Assembly (NCBI GenBank): GCA_947476275.1
Contig: CANJPQ010000011.1
Span: 1 to 64,000, forward strand
Origin: Fidelibacterota bacterium
GTDB taxonomy: Bacteria; Pseudomonadota; Alphaproteobacteria; Rhodospirillales; Rhodospirillaceae
Direction: 5' to 3'
DNA length: 64,000 bases
Positions 1 through 8,275 of this stretch are shown here, one piece after another. The translations under genes and the position numbers were made by a program. The notes under the pieces were generated by a model. The model was given only the letters and a program-made list of their open reading frames with translations, had not been told where the DNA came from and did no database searches. Every line of letters begins with the position of its first letter. The stretch's first letter is position 1.

Positions 1-85
1 CAACTTGCCGGCCCTGTGCCATCAGCACATCGACCTGCCGTAACTTCGAGACGATCTCTTCAGCTGTATGCCGCTTCCTGGCCAT
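1..85 (-). CDS. IS3-family transposase OrfA, N-terminal fragment
   Basis: The first 28 codons, read from the ATG at 85, begin MARKRHTAEEIVSKLRQ. This is the usual opening of the helix-turn-helix OrfA protein of IS3-group elements (HTH_Tnp_1/IS407-like). OrfA binds the element's ends and, by programmed frameshifting, makes the OrfAB transposase in this family. A strong Shine-Dalgarno (AGGAGGATAGG) lies just upstream of the ATG. The gene runs off the window, so intactness cannot be judged. Confidence 0.75.
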   Translation of the reverse strand, partial: MARKRHTAEEIVSKLRQVDVLMAQGRQV

Positions 86-147
86 TGATCCTATCCTCCT
101 GGTCAAAATCATACCTAACGGAGGACCACTTCAAAGGGGGCAGATCA
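1..147 (-). mobile_element. Partial IS3-family insertion sequence, left end
   Basis: Read on the minus strand, the sequence starts at about 147 with TGATCTGCCCCC, a typical terminal-repeat start for IS3-type elements (TG at the tip). It then carries an AGGAGG-like ribosome site and an ATG at 85 opening a transposase OrfA-like frame. The rest of the element lies beyond the window edge, so the other terminal repeat and any target duplication cannot be seen. The outer boundary at 147 is inferred from the terminal-repeat pattern only. Confidence 0.7.
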
Positions 148-288
148 CGCTATCGCATGGTTGTTGCAGCGCTCGCTGCGAATCTTCTACCCCATCCATT
201 GACGTGGCCTCATCACATGCGCGACTAGTATCGCTTCCGACTCTTGCTTCTTCATTCCCCAATACAAAGCAGTCTTCTTCACACCCCC

Positions 289-1935
289 ATGATCCGTCTC
301 GACTCCATCTCCAAGCAACACGGCCACCAGATCCTCTTCATCGATGCGGCGATGGGGCTGCAGAAGGGCGAGAAGGTCGGCCTTGTCGGCCCCAACGGCG
401 CGGGCAAATCCACGATCTTTCGGATGATCGCTGGGCAGGAGCAGCCGGACGACGGGCGGGTGCTGGTCGATAGCGGCAAGACCATCGGCTATTTCAGCCA
501 GGACGTCGGCGAGATGTCCGGCCAGAGCGCGGTGGCGGCGGTGATGGACGGCGCGGGGCCGGTGAGCGCGCTCGCGGCGGAGATGGCCGCGCTCGAAGCG
601 GCGATGGTCGATCCGGACCAGGCCGACGCCATGGAAGCCCTCGTCACCCGCTACGGCGAAGTGCAGGCCCGTTTCCAGGAATTGGACGGCTATGCGCTGG
701 AGGATCGCGCGCGCGAGGTGCTGGCGGGCTTGAGCTTCAGCGAGGCGCGGATGGACGGCGACGTCGGCCTGCTCTCCGGCGGCTGGAAGATGCGCGTGGC
801 GCTGGCCCGCATTCTGCTGATGCAGCCCGATGCCATGCTGCTCGATGAGCCGAGCAACCACCTCGATCTCGAAAGCCTGATCTGGCTCGAAGACTTTTTG
901 AAACGCTATGACGGCGCGCTGCTGATGACGTCGCACGATCGCGAGTTCATGAACCGCATCGTGAATAAGATTGTCGAGATCGACGGCGGCTCCCTCACCA
1001 CCTATTCCGGCAACTACGATTTCTACGAACAGCAGCGCGCCCTGTCCGAGGCGCAACGCCAGGCGCAGTTCGAGCGCCAGCAGGCCATGCTGGCCAAGGA
1101 GATCAAGTTCATCGAGCGCTTCAAAGCGCGCGCCTCCCACGCCGCGCAAGTGCAAAGCCGGGTGAAGAAGCTCGACAAGATCGAACGGGTGGAGCCGCCC
1201 AAACGCCGTCAAACCGTGCAGTTCGAATTCCGCAGTCCGCCGCGCTCCGGCGACGACGTGGTCAGCTTTAAGAACGTGCACAAGGCCTATGGCACCCAAA
1301 CGATTTACGCGGACCTCGACTTCCAACTGAAGCGCAAGGAGCGCTGGTGCATCCTGGGCGTCAACGGCGCCGGGAAATCCACCCTGCTAAAGCTTGTGGC
1401 GGGCGCCGAGGCGCCGGATGTGGGCGCGCTGCCCGACAAGGGCACGGTGAAAATCGGCGCCAGCGTGAAGATGGGCTATTTCGCGCAGCACTCCATGGAT
1501 CTGCTGGACGGCGACGAGACCGTGTTCGAATCGCTCGATAGCTCGTTCCCGCAGGCCGGGCAGGGGGCTTTGCGCGCGCTGGCCGGATGCTTCGGCTTCT
1601 CGGGCGACGATGTCGAGAAGCCCTGCCGCGTGCTGTCGGGCGGCGAGAAGGCGCGCCTGATCATGGCGAAGATGCTGTTCGATCCGCCGAACTTCCTGGT
1701 GCTCGACGAGCCGACCAACCACCTGGACATGGCGACGAAAGAAATGCTGGTCGCAGCGCTGGCGGAATTCGAGGGCACGATGCTGTTCGTGTCCCACGAC
1801 CGCCACTTCCTGGCGCAACTCTCCAACCGCGTTCTCGAACTCACGCCCGAAGGCCTGCACCAATACGGCGGCGGCTACTCCGAGTATGTCGCCCGCACCG
1901 GCCACGAAGCCCCGGGGCTGCACCCGGGCGGTTAG
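289..1935 (+). CDS. ABC-F family ATPase (Uup/EttA/YheS type)
   Basis: A soluble protein of 548 residues with two ABC nucleotide-binding domains in tandem and no membrane segment, which is the ABC-F layout. Domain 1 has Walker A GPNGAGKS near residue 35, signature LSGGWK and Walker B LLDEPSNHLD. Domain 2 has GVNGAGKST near 365, LSGGEKAR and LVLDEPTNHLD. The charged linker between them, rich in Q/R/K at about 250-320, is the ribosome-facing arm region of the family. ABC-F proteins act on the ribosomal E site or in DNA repair (Uup); the exact subfamily is not resolved here. The start at 289 (MIRLDSISK) fits the family; a TTG at 244 is an alternative. No good ribosome site is seen. Confidence 0.9.
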   Translation: MIRLDSISKQHGHQILFIDAAMGLQKGEKVGLVGPNGAGKSTIFRMIAGQEQPDDGRVLVDSGKTIGYFSQDVGEMSGQSAVAAVMDGAGPVSALAAEMAALEAAMVDPDQADAMEALVTRYGEVQARFQELDGYALEDRAREVLAGLSFSEARMDGDVGLLSGGWKMRVALARILLMQPDAMLLDEPSNHLDLESLIWLEDFLKRYDGALLMTSHDREFMNRIVNKIVEIDGGSLTTYSGNYDFYEQQRALSEAQRQAQFERQQAMLAKEIKFIERFKARASHAAQVQSRVKKLDKIERVEPPKRRQTVQFEFRSPPRSGDDVVSFKNVHKAYGTQTIYADLDFQLKRKERWCILGVNGAGKSTLLKLVAGAEAPDVGALPDKGTVKIGASVKMGYFAQHSMDLLDGDETVFESLDSSFPQAGQGALRALAGCFGFSGDDVEKPCRVLSGGEKARLIMAKMLFDPPNFLVLDEPTNHLDMATKEMLVAALAEFEGTMLFVSHDRHFLAQLSNRVLELTPEGLHQYGGGYSEYVARTGHEAPGLHPGG

Positions 1936-2036
1936 CCAAAGCGCAGGGTCACCGGCGGTCCGTCTTCCGGTGCAGTACGAGGTCCTGCGCAACCTCGTAC
2001 CGCTTGCCCGGTCAGTTCCGCGGTCAGGCGTGTGTG

Positions 2037-2354
2037 TTAGCGACGGTCGTAGTCGTCGCGGCGATCTTCGCGGTCACGGCGCTCTTCGCGCCGCTCTTCC
2101 CGGCGGTCTTCGCGATCCCCGCGGTTTTCCGGCGTGGTCGCCGCACCGGCCACAGCGCCGACGGCAGCGCCCGCGATCAACGGCGCGCCCAGCACGTACG
2201 CCCCGACGACACCGATGCCCGCGCCGGTCACCGCACGGGTTCCAGGTCGCGAGCCGCAGCCGCTCAACGTCCCAGCCAGAACGGCGGCCAGGGCCACGGT
2301 CGAGACGACAGACAGGCACTTCTTCGCGGTCGCGGAATGGATGGAAACGGTCAT
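2037..2354 (-). CDS. Small glycine-zipper lipoprotein-like protein
   Basis: A protein of about 105 residues. It opens with a signal peptide ending in a lipobox-like GTLSGC, so it is probably a lipoprotein. A glycine/alanine-rich hydrophobic stretch with GxxxG spacing follows (glycine zipper, about residues 40-75), and then a tail made almost only of Asp, Arg and Glu (repeated RREER/DRED blocks). The start at 2354 has GAGG six bases upstream, which is better than the GTG at 2366. Glycine-zipper lipoproteins of this size commonly sit in the outer membrane, but the function is unknown. It is divergent from the next gene. Confidence 0.65.
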   Translation of the reverse strand: MTVSIHSATAKKCLSVVSTVALAAVLAGTLSGCGSRPGTRAVTGAGIGVVGAYVLGAPLIAGAAVGAVAGAATTPENRGDREDRREERREERRDREDRRDDYDRR

Positions 2355-2553
2355 GAAAAACCTCACAGGGATTGGCAGCGGTAGTGGGATCGCGAGGTGT
2401 TAGGCCCTCCCGCCCGGTGGGTCTGTTCCGAACAGCACACCTCCCTGCGACGGTGGCGAAAACTGTCGAATTCACCTCTCGCCGCGGTGCGTCCCGTCTA
2501 CCGTTGCGCCCCCAGATTGTGGTTTAATCCCCATACGTTGGAGGGATGTATTC

Positions 2554-2898
2554 ATGACCGCCGTTTCCGGATTGAAGGGTTCGTTTCCGCTCACAGCGGA
2601 AGAGATCGATAAGCAGATCAAGTTCGTCGCGCCGGGTGTGTTCACTCTCGGCAACCTGAAGGACGACAAGTACCAGACGCTCTATGTCGGTCGCGCCGAC
2701 AAGAACCTCAAAGAGATCCTGAAGAAGTGCCTGCGCCAGACCGAGCGCTTCAAGTTCATGCTGTTCGACGATCCGGAGGACGCATTCAAGAAAGAGTGCG
2801 AGCTCTATCATCTGTTCAAACCGGCCGCGAACCGCGTGCACCCGCCGGTTCCCCCAACACGCGACTGGCGCTGCCCGGAGTGCGGGTTTAAGGGTTAG
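2554..2898 (+). CDS. Small GIY-YIG-like protein with C-terminal CPECG knuckle
   Basis: A protein of 114 residues. The middle part (TLYVGRADKNLKEILKKCL ... ECELYHLF) resembles the GIY-YIG nuclease-like fold of small uncharacterised proteins: a YVGR-type strand, then a helix with a conserved Glu. The last residues, WRCPECGFKG, look like a single rubredoxin-type zinc knuckle half. GGAGGG lies 8 bases before the ATG. There is no signal peptide, so it is cytoplasmic. The function is not known, and nuclease activity cannot be assumed because the canonical GIY/YIG pair is weak. Its neighbours give no clue. Confidence 0.6.
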   Translation: MTAVSGLKGSFPLTAEEIDKQIKFVAPGVFTLGNLKDDKYQTLYVGRADKNLKEILKKCLRQTERFKFMLFDDPEDAFKKECELYHLFKPAANRVHPPVPPTRDWRCPECGFKG

Positions 2899-2945
2899 GC
2901 CGTAAACCGCCCTTGGACATTCCCAGATTGCCGCGCGTGAGATCG

Positions 2946-3962
2946 ATGAAAGCCTTCCTCATCTCCGGCCCCGGCGGCCTCTCCGATCTCCAGATCGTCG
3001 AGCGCCCGATGCCCACGCCGCGCCGCCATGAGGTGGTGCTGCGCATGCTCGCCGCCTCGATCAATTATCGCGACCTCGAAATCTGCAGCGGCACATTCCA
3101 CACCAAGTTTCCGCTGCCGCTGATTCCGCTGTCCGACGGCGTCGGCGAAGTGGTTGCGGTCGGTGAGGACGTGCGCCGCGTGAAGGTCGGCGATCGTGTC
3201 TGCACGGCCTATTGGGCGCGCTGGGTCGGCGGCGGCATCCATATGTCCGAGGTCGGGACCCAAAGGGGCGGGCCCATCGATGGCTCCGCGGCCGAATTCA
3301 TCAGCATCGACGAGCAGGCCTGCGTCCACGCGCCGAAGCATCTCACCAACCTGGAGGCGGCGACGCTGCCCTGCGCCGCCGTCACCGCCTATCAAGCGTT
3401 GGTGCCGGAAGGCAACCTGCACGCCGGCGACACGGTTCTGGTGCAGGGCACCGGCGGCGTGTCGATCTTCGCCTTGCAGTTCGCGGTCGCCGCCGGTGCG
3501 AAGGTGTTCGTCACCTCATCGAGCGACGAGAAGCTCGCAAAAGCAAAAGCGCTCGGCGCCGCCGCCTGCATCAACTACCGCACCACGCCGGACTGGTCCG
3601 CGCCGGTTTTGGATCTCACGGACGGGAAGGGCGTCGACCAGGTGATCGAAGTCGGCGGTCCCACCACCTTCGCGCAGTCGCTGAAGGCCGTGCGCCGTGG
3701 CGGCTGGATTCATGTGGTCGGCTATCTCGGCGGCAACGACGGGCTGATCAATCCGCTCGATATCTTCCGCCGCCAGGCCAAGGTGCGCGGTAGCGCGGTC
3801 GGCAGCCGCGAGACCTTCGAGGCGATGAACCGCGCCATGGAGGTCAACCTGATCCATCCGGCGGTGGACAAGGTGTTCCCCTGGACCGATCTCAAGGCCG
3901 CGTTCGCGCACCTGCAAAGCGGTGCGCATTTCGGCAAGATCGCCCTGCACATAGCGGACTAA
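2946..3962 (+). CDS. NADPH:quinone reductase-like / zinc-type alcohol dehydrogenase superfamily protein
   Basis: An MDR-superfamily oxidoreductase of 338 residues. The GroES-like N-terminal domain runs over about residues 1-130. The Rossmann domain then begins with the dinucleotide loop VLVQGTGGVSIFALQFA, followed by the substrate segment INYRTTPDW. The usual catalytic-zinc Cys/His set is not evident, which favours the quinone-reductase/enoyl-reductase branch over true alcohol dehydrogenases. The start at 2946 (MKAFLISGPGG) matches the family's normal N-terminus. It lies 47 bases after the GIY-YIG-like gene. The substrate is unknown. Confidence 0.85.
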   Translation: MKAFLISGPGGLSDLQIVERPMPTPRRHEVVLRMLAASINYRDLEICSGTFHTKFPLPLIPLSDGVGEVVAVGEDVRRVKVGDRVCTAYWARWVGGGIHMSEVGTQRGGPIDGSAAEFISIDEQACVHAPKHLTNLEAATLPCAAVTAYQALVPEGNLHAGDTVLVQGTGGVSIFALQFAVAAGAKVFVTSSSDEKLAKAKALGAAACINYRTTPDWSAPVLDLTDGKGVDQVIEVGGPTTFAQSLKAVRRGGWIHVVGYLGGNDGLINPLDIFRRQAKVRGSAVGSRETFEAMNRAMEVNLIHPAVDKVFPWTDLKAAFAHLQSGAHFGKIALHIAD

Positions 3963-4151
3963 TCTGCCGCACTCGCGGCCGTGAAACCAAATGGCATGGC
4001 CTTCGTCCAGAGTGTCATGACCCGCGACCAACACATTTTTCCCACTCTGCCCACGGTGCGAAAACGCAAAGCCTTACGAATCAGGCTTCTGTGCCAACTC
4101 GACACCGTTGTAGCCTCACACCCGGAACGTCTTTTCCGGGGGAGGAACTCC

Positions 4152-5534
4152 ATGACTTTTCAGCAGCCCAGCCGCGCCATCGCAGCCGTTGCCGTCGCGC
4201 TTTCGGTCGCGTTCACCACAAGTGCCGCGCGCGCCGACAACATCCTGATCAAGAACGTCACGCTCTATGACGGCACCGGGGCCGCTGCGGTAAAAGGCGC
4301 CAACGTGCTGGTGAAGGGCGACAAGATTGCCGCCGTCTCCACCGGCAAAATTTCCGCCGGCGGGGCGAAGGTAATCGACGGCACCGGCAAGTTCCTGATC
4401 CCGGGGCTGTGGGATTCGCACGTACATATCCGCGGCGGTCAGAGCGGCATGGTCACGCAAGGCGAACGCCAGCCGATTGAAGATCGAGAAGCCGGCATGT
4501 CCGCGCTGCACAGCTACCTCTATCTGGGCGTGACGTCGGTTTACGATTCGGGCAACAACCCCAAATTCATCTACGGGCTTCGCGCCGATGAGCAGGCCGG
4601 CAAGATCGTATCGCCGCACATCTTCGCCGCCGGCGGCACCATCAGCGTTCCCGGCGGTTACGGCGCCGGCTTGACCGCGCTGAAGATCTCCAATTGGGAG
4701 CAGGGCGAGAAAGACCTTCGGGCCAAGATCACCAGCGAAAAGCCCGACATGCTGAAATTCATCCTAGATCGCCAGGGCAGCGGTGCCAACAAGGCCGTCC
4801 CGACCATGTCCGAGGATATATTCAAGAAGGCCACCGGCCTCGCGAAGAGCATGGGCGTGCGCAGCACCGTGCACATTTCCGCCGAATGGGACGCCGAAAT
4901 GGCCGTCAACAACGGTGTGTCGGCGCTCGCGCACCCTGTTCTGCGCGGGGTGAACAACGATTCTTTCATCAAGCTCCTGGCGGATAAGAAAATCCCCGTC
5001 GCCACCACCATGGCGGTGTTCTTCACCATCGCGCGCGTGGCCGACGATCCGAGTTTCTTCGACGAAGACATGTTCAAGGCCACCACCCCGGCCGATGAAC
5101 TCGTCAAGAGCAAGACCGAGGAACGCCAGCGCTACATCGGTTCGGGCATGTCGGCCACGTTCAAGCTGATGCAGCCCTACGCCATGGCGACCATCAAGAA
5201 GATGCAAGAAAGCGGCGTCATCCTCAGCGCCGGCACGGACCGCACCGTCGGCCCGATGCTGCATATGGAGCTGGAGCTGCTCAATCAGGCGGGCATCAAG
5301 CCGGTGGACATCATCAAGATCGCCACGTTGAACTCGGCGATCTATCTCGGCCGCGACAAGGACATGGGCTCGGTGGAACAGGGTAAGGTCGCTGACCTGC
5401 TGTTGCTCGACGCCGACCCGGCCGCCGCGGTGAAGAACTTCCGCACCGTGAACACAGTCATCAAGAGCGGCAAGAAGATCGACCGCGACGCCCTCGACCT
5501 GCCGGTCAATGCCGGCAAGAAGAAAAAGAAGTAG
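4152..5534 (+). CDS. Secreted amidohydrolase family protein
   Basis: A protein of 460 residues with a Sec signal peptide (about 1-28, ending SAARA). It is a metal-dependent amidohydrolase of the imidazolonepropionase/prolidase-like branch. Visible features are the metal motif HVH in LWDSHVHIRG, downstream metal-ligand regions TVHIS and ALAHP, and the late Asp in SAGTDRT. The C-terminal end is lysine-rich (KKKKK). The start at 4152 follows GGGGGAGGAAC, a strong ribosome site; reading further upstream would destroy the signal peptide. It probably acts in the periplasm on a cyclic amide or dipeptide-like substrate. A binding-protein gene follows after 5 bases, so the two are likely co-transcribed. 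Confidence 0.85.
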   Translation: MTFQQPSRAIAAVAVALSVAFTTSAARADNILIKNVTLYDGTGAAAVKGANVLVKGDKIAAVSTGKISAGGAKVIDGTGKFLIPGLWDSHVHIRGGQSGMVTQGERQPIEDREAGMSALHSYLYLGVTSVYDSGNNPKFIYGLRADEQAGKIVSPHIFAAGGTISVPGGYGAGLTALKISNWEQGEKDLRAKITSEKPDMLKFILDRQGSGANKAVPTMSEDIFKKATGLAKSMGVRSTVHISAEWDAEMAVNNGVSALAHPVLRGVNNDSFIKLLADKKIPVATTMAVFFTIARVADDPSFFDEDMFKATTPADELVKSKTEERQRYIGSGMSATFKLMQPYAMATIKKMQESGVILSAGTDRTVGPMLHMELELLNQAGIKPVDIIKIATLNSAIYLGRDKDMGSVEQGKVADLLLLDADPAAAVKNFRTVNTVIKSGKKIDRDALDLPVNAGKKKKK

Positions 5535-5539
5535 CCCCG

Positions 5540-7048
5540 ATGCGGGCCGTGCGTCTTGGGTTTATCGCGGCGGCGGTTATCGCCGCCGCGATGCCCGCTC
5601 TCGCCGCGGAGAAGATTTTAAGAGTCGGCATGGGCTTCATCCCTGAGAGCCCAAATCCCTATCGCGGCATCTCTCTGCCGCCGGCCTTCCCGCACCACGC
5701 AGTCTACGACACGGTGACCACGCTCGACGCCAAGGGCAATGTGGCTCCGTCGCTTGCGGTGGCGTGGAAGATGGAGTCGCCGGAGTCGTGGGTATTCACG
5801 CTCCGCAAGGGCGTGACGTTCTCAAACGGAGAAGCCCTCACCAGCGAGACCTTGCTGGTCTCCCAGCAGTACATGTCCACACCTAAAGGCCGCCCCGAGA
5901 CCATCGGCAGCACCATGTACATGGTGGACAAGGTCGAGGTGATTGACGACCTCACCGTCCGGGTGAAGTTGAACGAACCGGACCCGCTGTTCCCGTTGCA
6001 CGCCTCAGCGTGGCGCGTCACCGCGCCGAAGCATTGGAAATCCACCAATGCCGAAGTCGTCGGCAACCAGCCCATGGGCATCGGCACCGGGCCGTTCGTC
6101 ATCACCAGCTGGGAGGCCGGCAAGATTGTGATGAAGGCGAACCGGACCTCCTGGCGCGCCCCCAAGATCGACGGGCTGGAAATCCGTGAACTCCCCGACG
6201 AGGCCTCGCGCTTGCAGGCCTTCGCCTCGGGCGCCGTGAACATGGTGCTCAGCGTCGCGCCGGATGAGCGTGAATCCGTCGAAAAGATCGGCGGCACGTT
6301 CTTCCCGCGCCTGACGACCCAGGTCGCGTTCATCGGCGCGAACACATATAGCCGCGAAAGTCCTCTGAAGGACAAGCGCGTGCGCATGGCCCTCAACTAT
6401 GCGGTCAATCGCGACGCCTTGCTCAAGCAGGTCCTGCGCGATCCCGTGCCGCCGGCAGCGCAGCTCAATATTCCCGGCGCGGTCGGTTACGATCCCGACC
6501 TGAAGCCGATCCCCTATGATCCGAAGAAGGCCAAGGCCCTACTCGCGGAAGCGGGCTATCCCAACGGCTTCAAGATGGAAATGGGCGTCACGCCGGGCTT
6601 GCGCCCCAACGATACGCTTTACTACCAGCAGATCGCCTCGGATCTGTCGAAAGTCGGCGTGCAGGTGGAGCTGCGCCAGCATACCCAGGGCGTGCAGCAG
6701 AAGGACATGTTCGCCGGCAAGCTGACCGTGGAAGCGTTCAACATGATCACCCGCGGCAACGACATGATCACCGACTACCGCTTCCGCACCTGCCTGAACC
6801 TCACGCAGGGTCGTGCGCCGTTCCACTGTGAACCGGACATCACCGCGGCCGCCAAGGAGGCGATGGCGGAGATGGATCCGGTCAAGCGCGCCGGGCTCTA
6901 CAAGAAGATCTTGAAGCTCGAGAGCGAAAACCCGCCCGGCATCTTCCTGTGGCAAAGCGTAGAGTACGACGCGCTTGCCAAGGGGATCACCGGCTACGCC
7001 CCGGCGCAGGACTTCATGAATCTCCAGACCATCGATATCAAGAACTAA
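5540..7048 (+). CDS. ABC transporter substrate-binding protein, family 5 (peptide/opine type)
   Basis: A protein of 502 residues with a Sec signal peptide (about 1-22, ending ALAAE) and the SBP_bac_5 fold of peptide, nickel and opine receptors. This is seen in LAVAWKMESPESWVFTLRKG and FSNGEALTSE near the start, and in DKRVRMALNYAVNRDALL in the middle. It has no lipobox, so it is soluble in the periplasm. No family-matching permease or ATPase (DppB/C/D/F) lies nearby, so it either serves a transporter encoded elsewhere or acts as a scavenging receptor for the neighbouring hydrolases. The gap to the amidohydrolase is 5 bases and to the nitrilase 43. Confidence 0.9.
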   Translation: MRAVRLGFIAAAVIAAAMPALAAEKILRVGMGFIPESPNPYRGISLPPAFPHHAVYDTVTTLDAKGNVAPSLAVAWKMESPESWVFTLRKGVTFSNGEALTSETLLVSQQYMSTPKGRPETIGSTMYMVDKVEVIDDLTVRVKLNEPDPLFPLHASAWRVTAPKHWKSTNAEVVGNQPMGIGTGPFVITSWEAGKIVMKANRTSWRAPKIDGLEIRELPDEASRLQAFASGAVNMVLSVAPDERESVEKIGGTFFPRLTTQVAFIGANTYSRESPLKDKRVRMALNYAVNRDALLKQVLRDPVPPAAQLNIPGAVGYDPDLKPIPYDPKKAKALLAEAGYPNGFKMEMGVTPGLRPNDTLYYQQIASDLSKVGVQVELRQHTQGVQQKDMFAGKLTVEAFNMITRGNDMITDYRFRTCLNLTQGRAPFHCEPDITAAAKEAMAEMDPVKRAGLYKKILKLESENPPGIFLWQSVEYDALAKGITGYAPAQDFMNLQTIDIKN

Positions 7049-7091
7049 GCCTCACGCGCCGCCGCGCCCACCACTTCTGTTGGAGAAACTC

Positions 7092-8141
7092 ATGATTCGT
7101 CCCTGGATGGCGACCTGCATGCAGGTCTACACCCACCCGGTGAATACAGCCCCTGATCGCGCCGCCGCCATGGCGATGATCGATCAGCGCCTCGATCGCT
7201 GGATTCATCTCATCAAGTCGCGCGCCCGCGGCGCCGACGGTTTGAAGCAGCTGTTCCTGTTTCCGGAGTTCGCGCTGCAGGGCTATCCCCTCGGGGATAA
7301 GGCCGAAGCGTGGATTGAGAAGGCCTGCCTCGATATTCCCGGTCCGCAGACCGAACGGTTGCAGAAGCTCGCGCAGGAACTCAAGGTCTTCATCGGTCTG
7401 AACGCTTATTGGCGCGATCCGGACTGGAAGGGCAATTTCTTCAACACATCTTTCCTGATCGACGACACCGGCGACATTGTCCTGAAATACCGGCGCATCA
7501 ACACCGCGCAGGCCGGCTCGCCGCACGATTTCTGGGATCGCTACCTCGACAAGGTCGGCATCGAGGGCGCGTTCCCCGTTGCCAAGACCGTGCTGGGCAA
7601 TATCGCGATGATGCCCTGCGGCGAAATCATGTATCCGGAAGCCTCGCGCATGTTCATGTTCCGCGGCGCCGAGGTGCTGTTGCATCCCACCAGCGATTTC
7701 GGCGCCTGGGACAACCACGCCTGGATGTCGGCCAAGAAGGTCCGCGCGGCGGAGAACATGATGTATCTCGTATCCGCCAACACCGGCGGCTTCCGCGACA
7801 CCGGCACGCCCGACAGCGAATGCGCCGGCAACTCGCAGGTCATCGACTGGGACGGCCGCGTGCTCGCGCAAGCCTCGTCCCCCGGCGAATGCCTGCGCTG
7901 CTATGCCCTGATCGATATCGAACAGCTGCGTTTTGCGCGCGGCATCCCCACGCCGCTGAACCGTCTCATCCGCAATCGGATCGAGGTCTATCGTCCGCTC
8001 TACAACGCCGTCAGCTTCCTGCCGGCGAACACCAGCGACGGGCCGAAGCAGAACGACGGCCCCGGCGTGCGGTCGGTGTGGAAACAAGCCTTCGCCAACA
8101 TGGAGCGGCAGGGCATCGTGGTGACTCGCCTCGACGAGTAG
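7092..8141 (+). CDS. Carbon-nitrogen hydrolase (nitrilase superfamily)
   Basis: A cytoplasmic protein of 349 residues with the nitrilase-superfamily triad: Glu59 in FPEFALQGYP, Lys132 in LKYRRIN and the nucleophile Cys176 in MMPCGEIMYPEASR. These enzymes hydrolyse nitriles, aliphatic amides or N-carbamoyl compounds through a thioester. The long C-terminal region and the aliphatic-amidase-like CGE context suggest an amidase or carbamoylase rather than a true nitrilase. The start at 7092 has GGAGA five bases upstream; the TTG at 7080 is less likely. Together with the secreted amidohydrolase and binding protein just upstream it suggests stepwise amide breakdown. Confidence 0.88.
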   Translation: MIRPWMATCMQVYTHPVNTAPDRAAAMAMIDQRLDRWIHLIKSRARGADGLKQLFLFPEFALQGYPLGDKAEAWIEKACLDIPGPQTERLQKLAQELKVFIGLNAYWRDPDWKGNFFNTSFLIDDTGDIVLKYRRINTAQAGSPHDFWDRYLDKVGIEGAFPVAKTVLGNIAMMPCGEIMYPEASRMFMFRGAEVLLHPTSDFGAWDNHAWMSAKKVRAAENMMYLVSANTGGFRDTGTPDSECAGNSQVIDWDGRVLAQASSPGECLRCYALIDIEQLRFARGIPTPLNRLIRNRIEVYRPLYNAVSFLPANTSDGPKQNDGPGVRSVWKQAFANMERQGIVVTRLDE

Positions 8142-8161
8142 CCGCGCGGCGGCGTCCGGCT

Positions 8162-8198
8162 GAACTTTCCACAGACACAAAGTTCGATTCCGTATAAG
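8162..8198 (+). promoter_or_regulatory. Inverted repeat and possible promoter before the MFS gene
   Basis: GAACTTT (8162-8168) and AAAGTTC (8179-8185) form a 7-bp inverted repeat with a 10-base spacer. TATAAG follows at 8193-8198, 78 bases before the MFS start. This could be an operator with a -10 box; the -35 box is not convincing. Confidence 0.3.
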
Positions 8199-8275
8199 AG
8201 GACAGAATGTTGCGCGGTTGTGTGCCTGCCCGGCCCCGCGGGACATGACCCCTTTCATGCGAGTGTTATGCTGCC

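Noticed and set aside
187-1326. Minus-strand open frame of 379 codons opposite the ABC-F gene
   Set aside because: Composition is that of antisense high-GC coding; the plus strand has both complete ABC domains.
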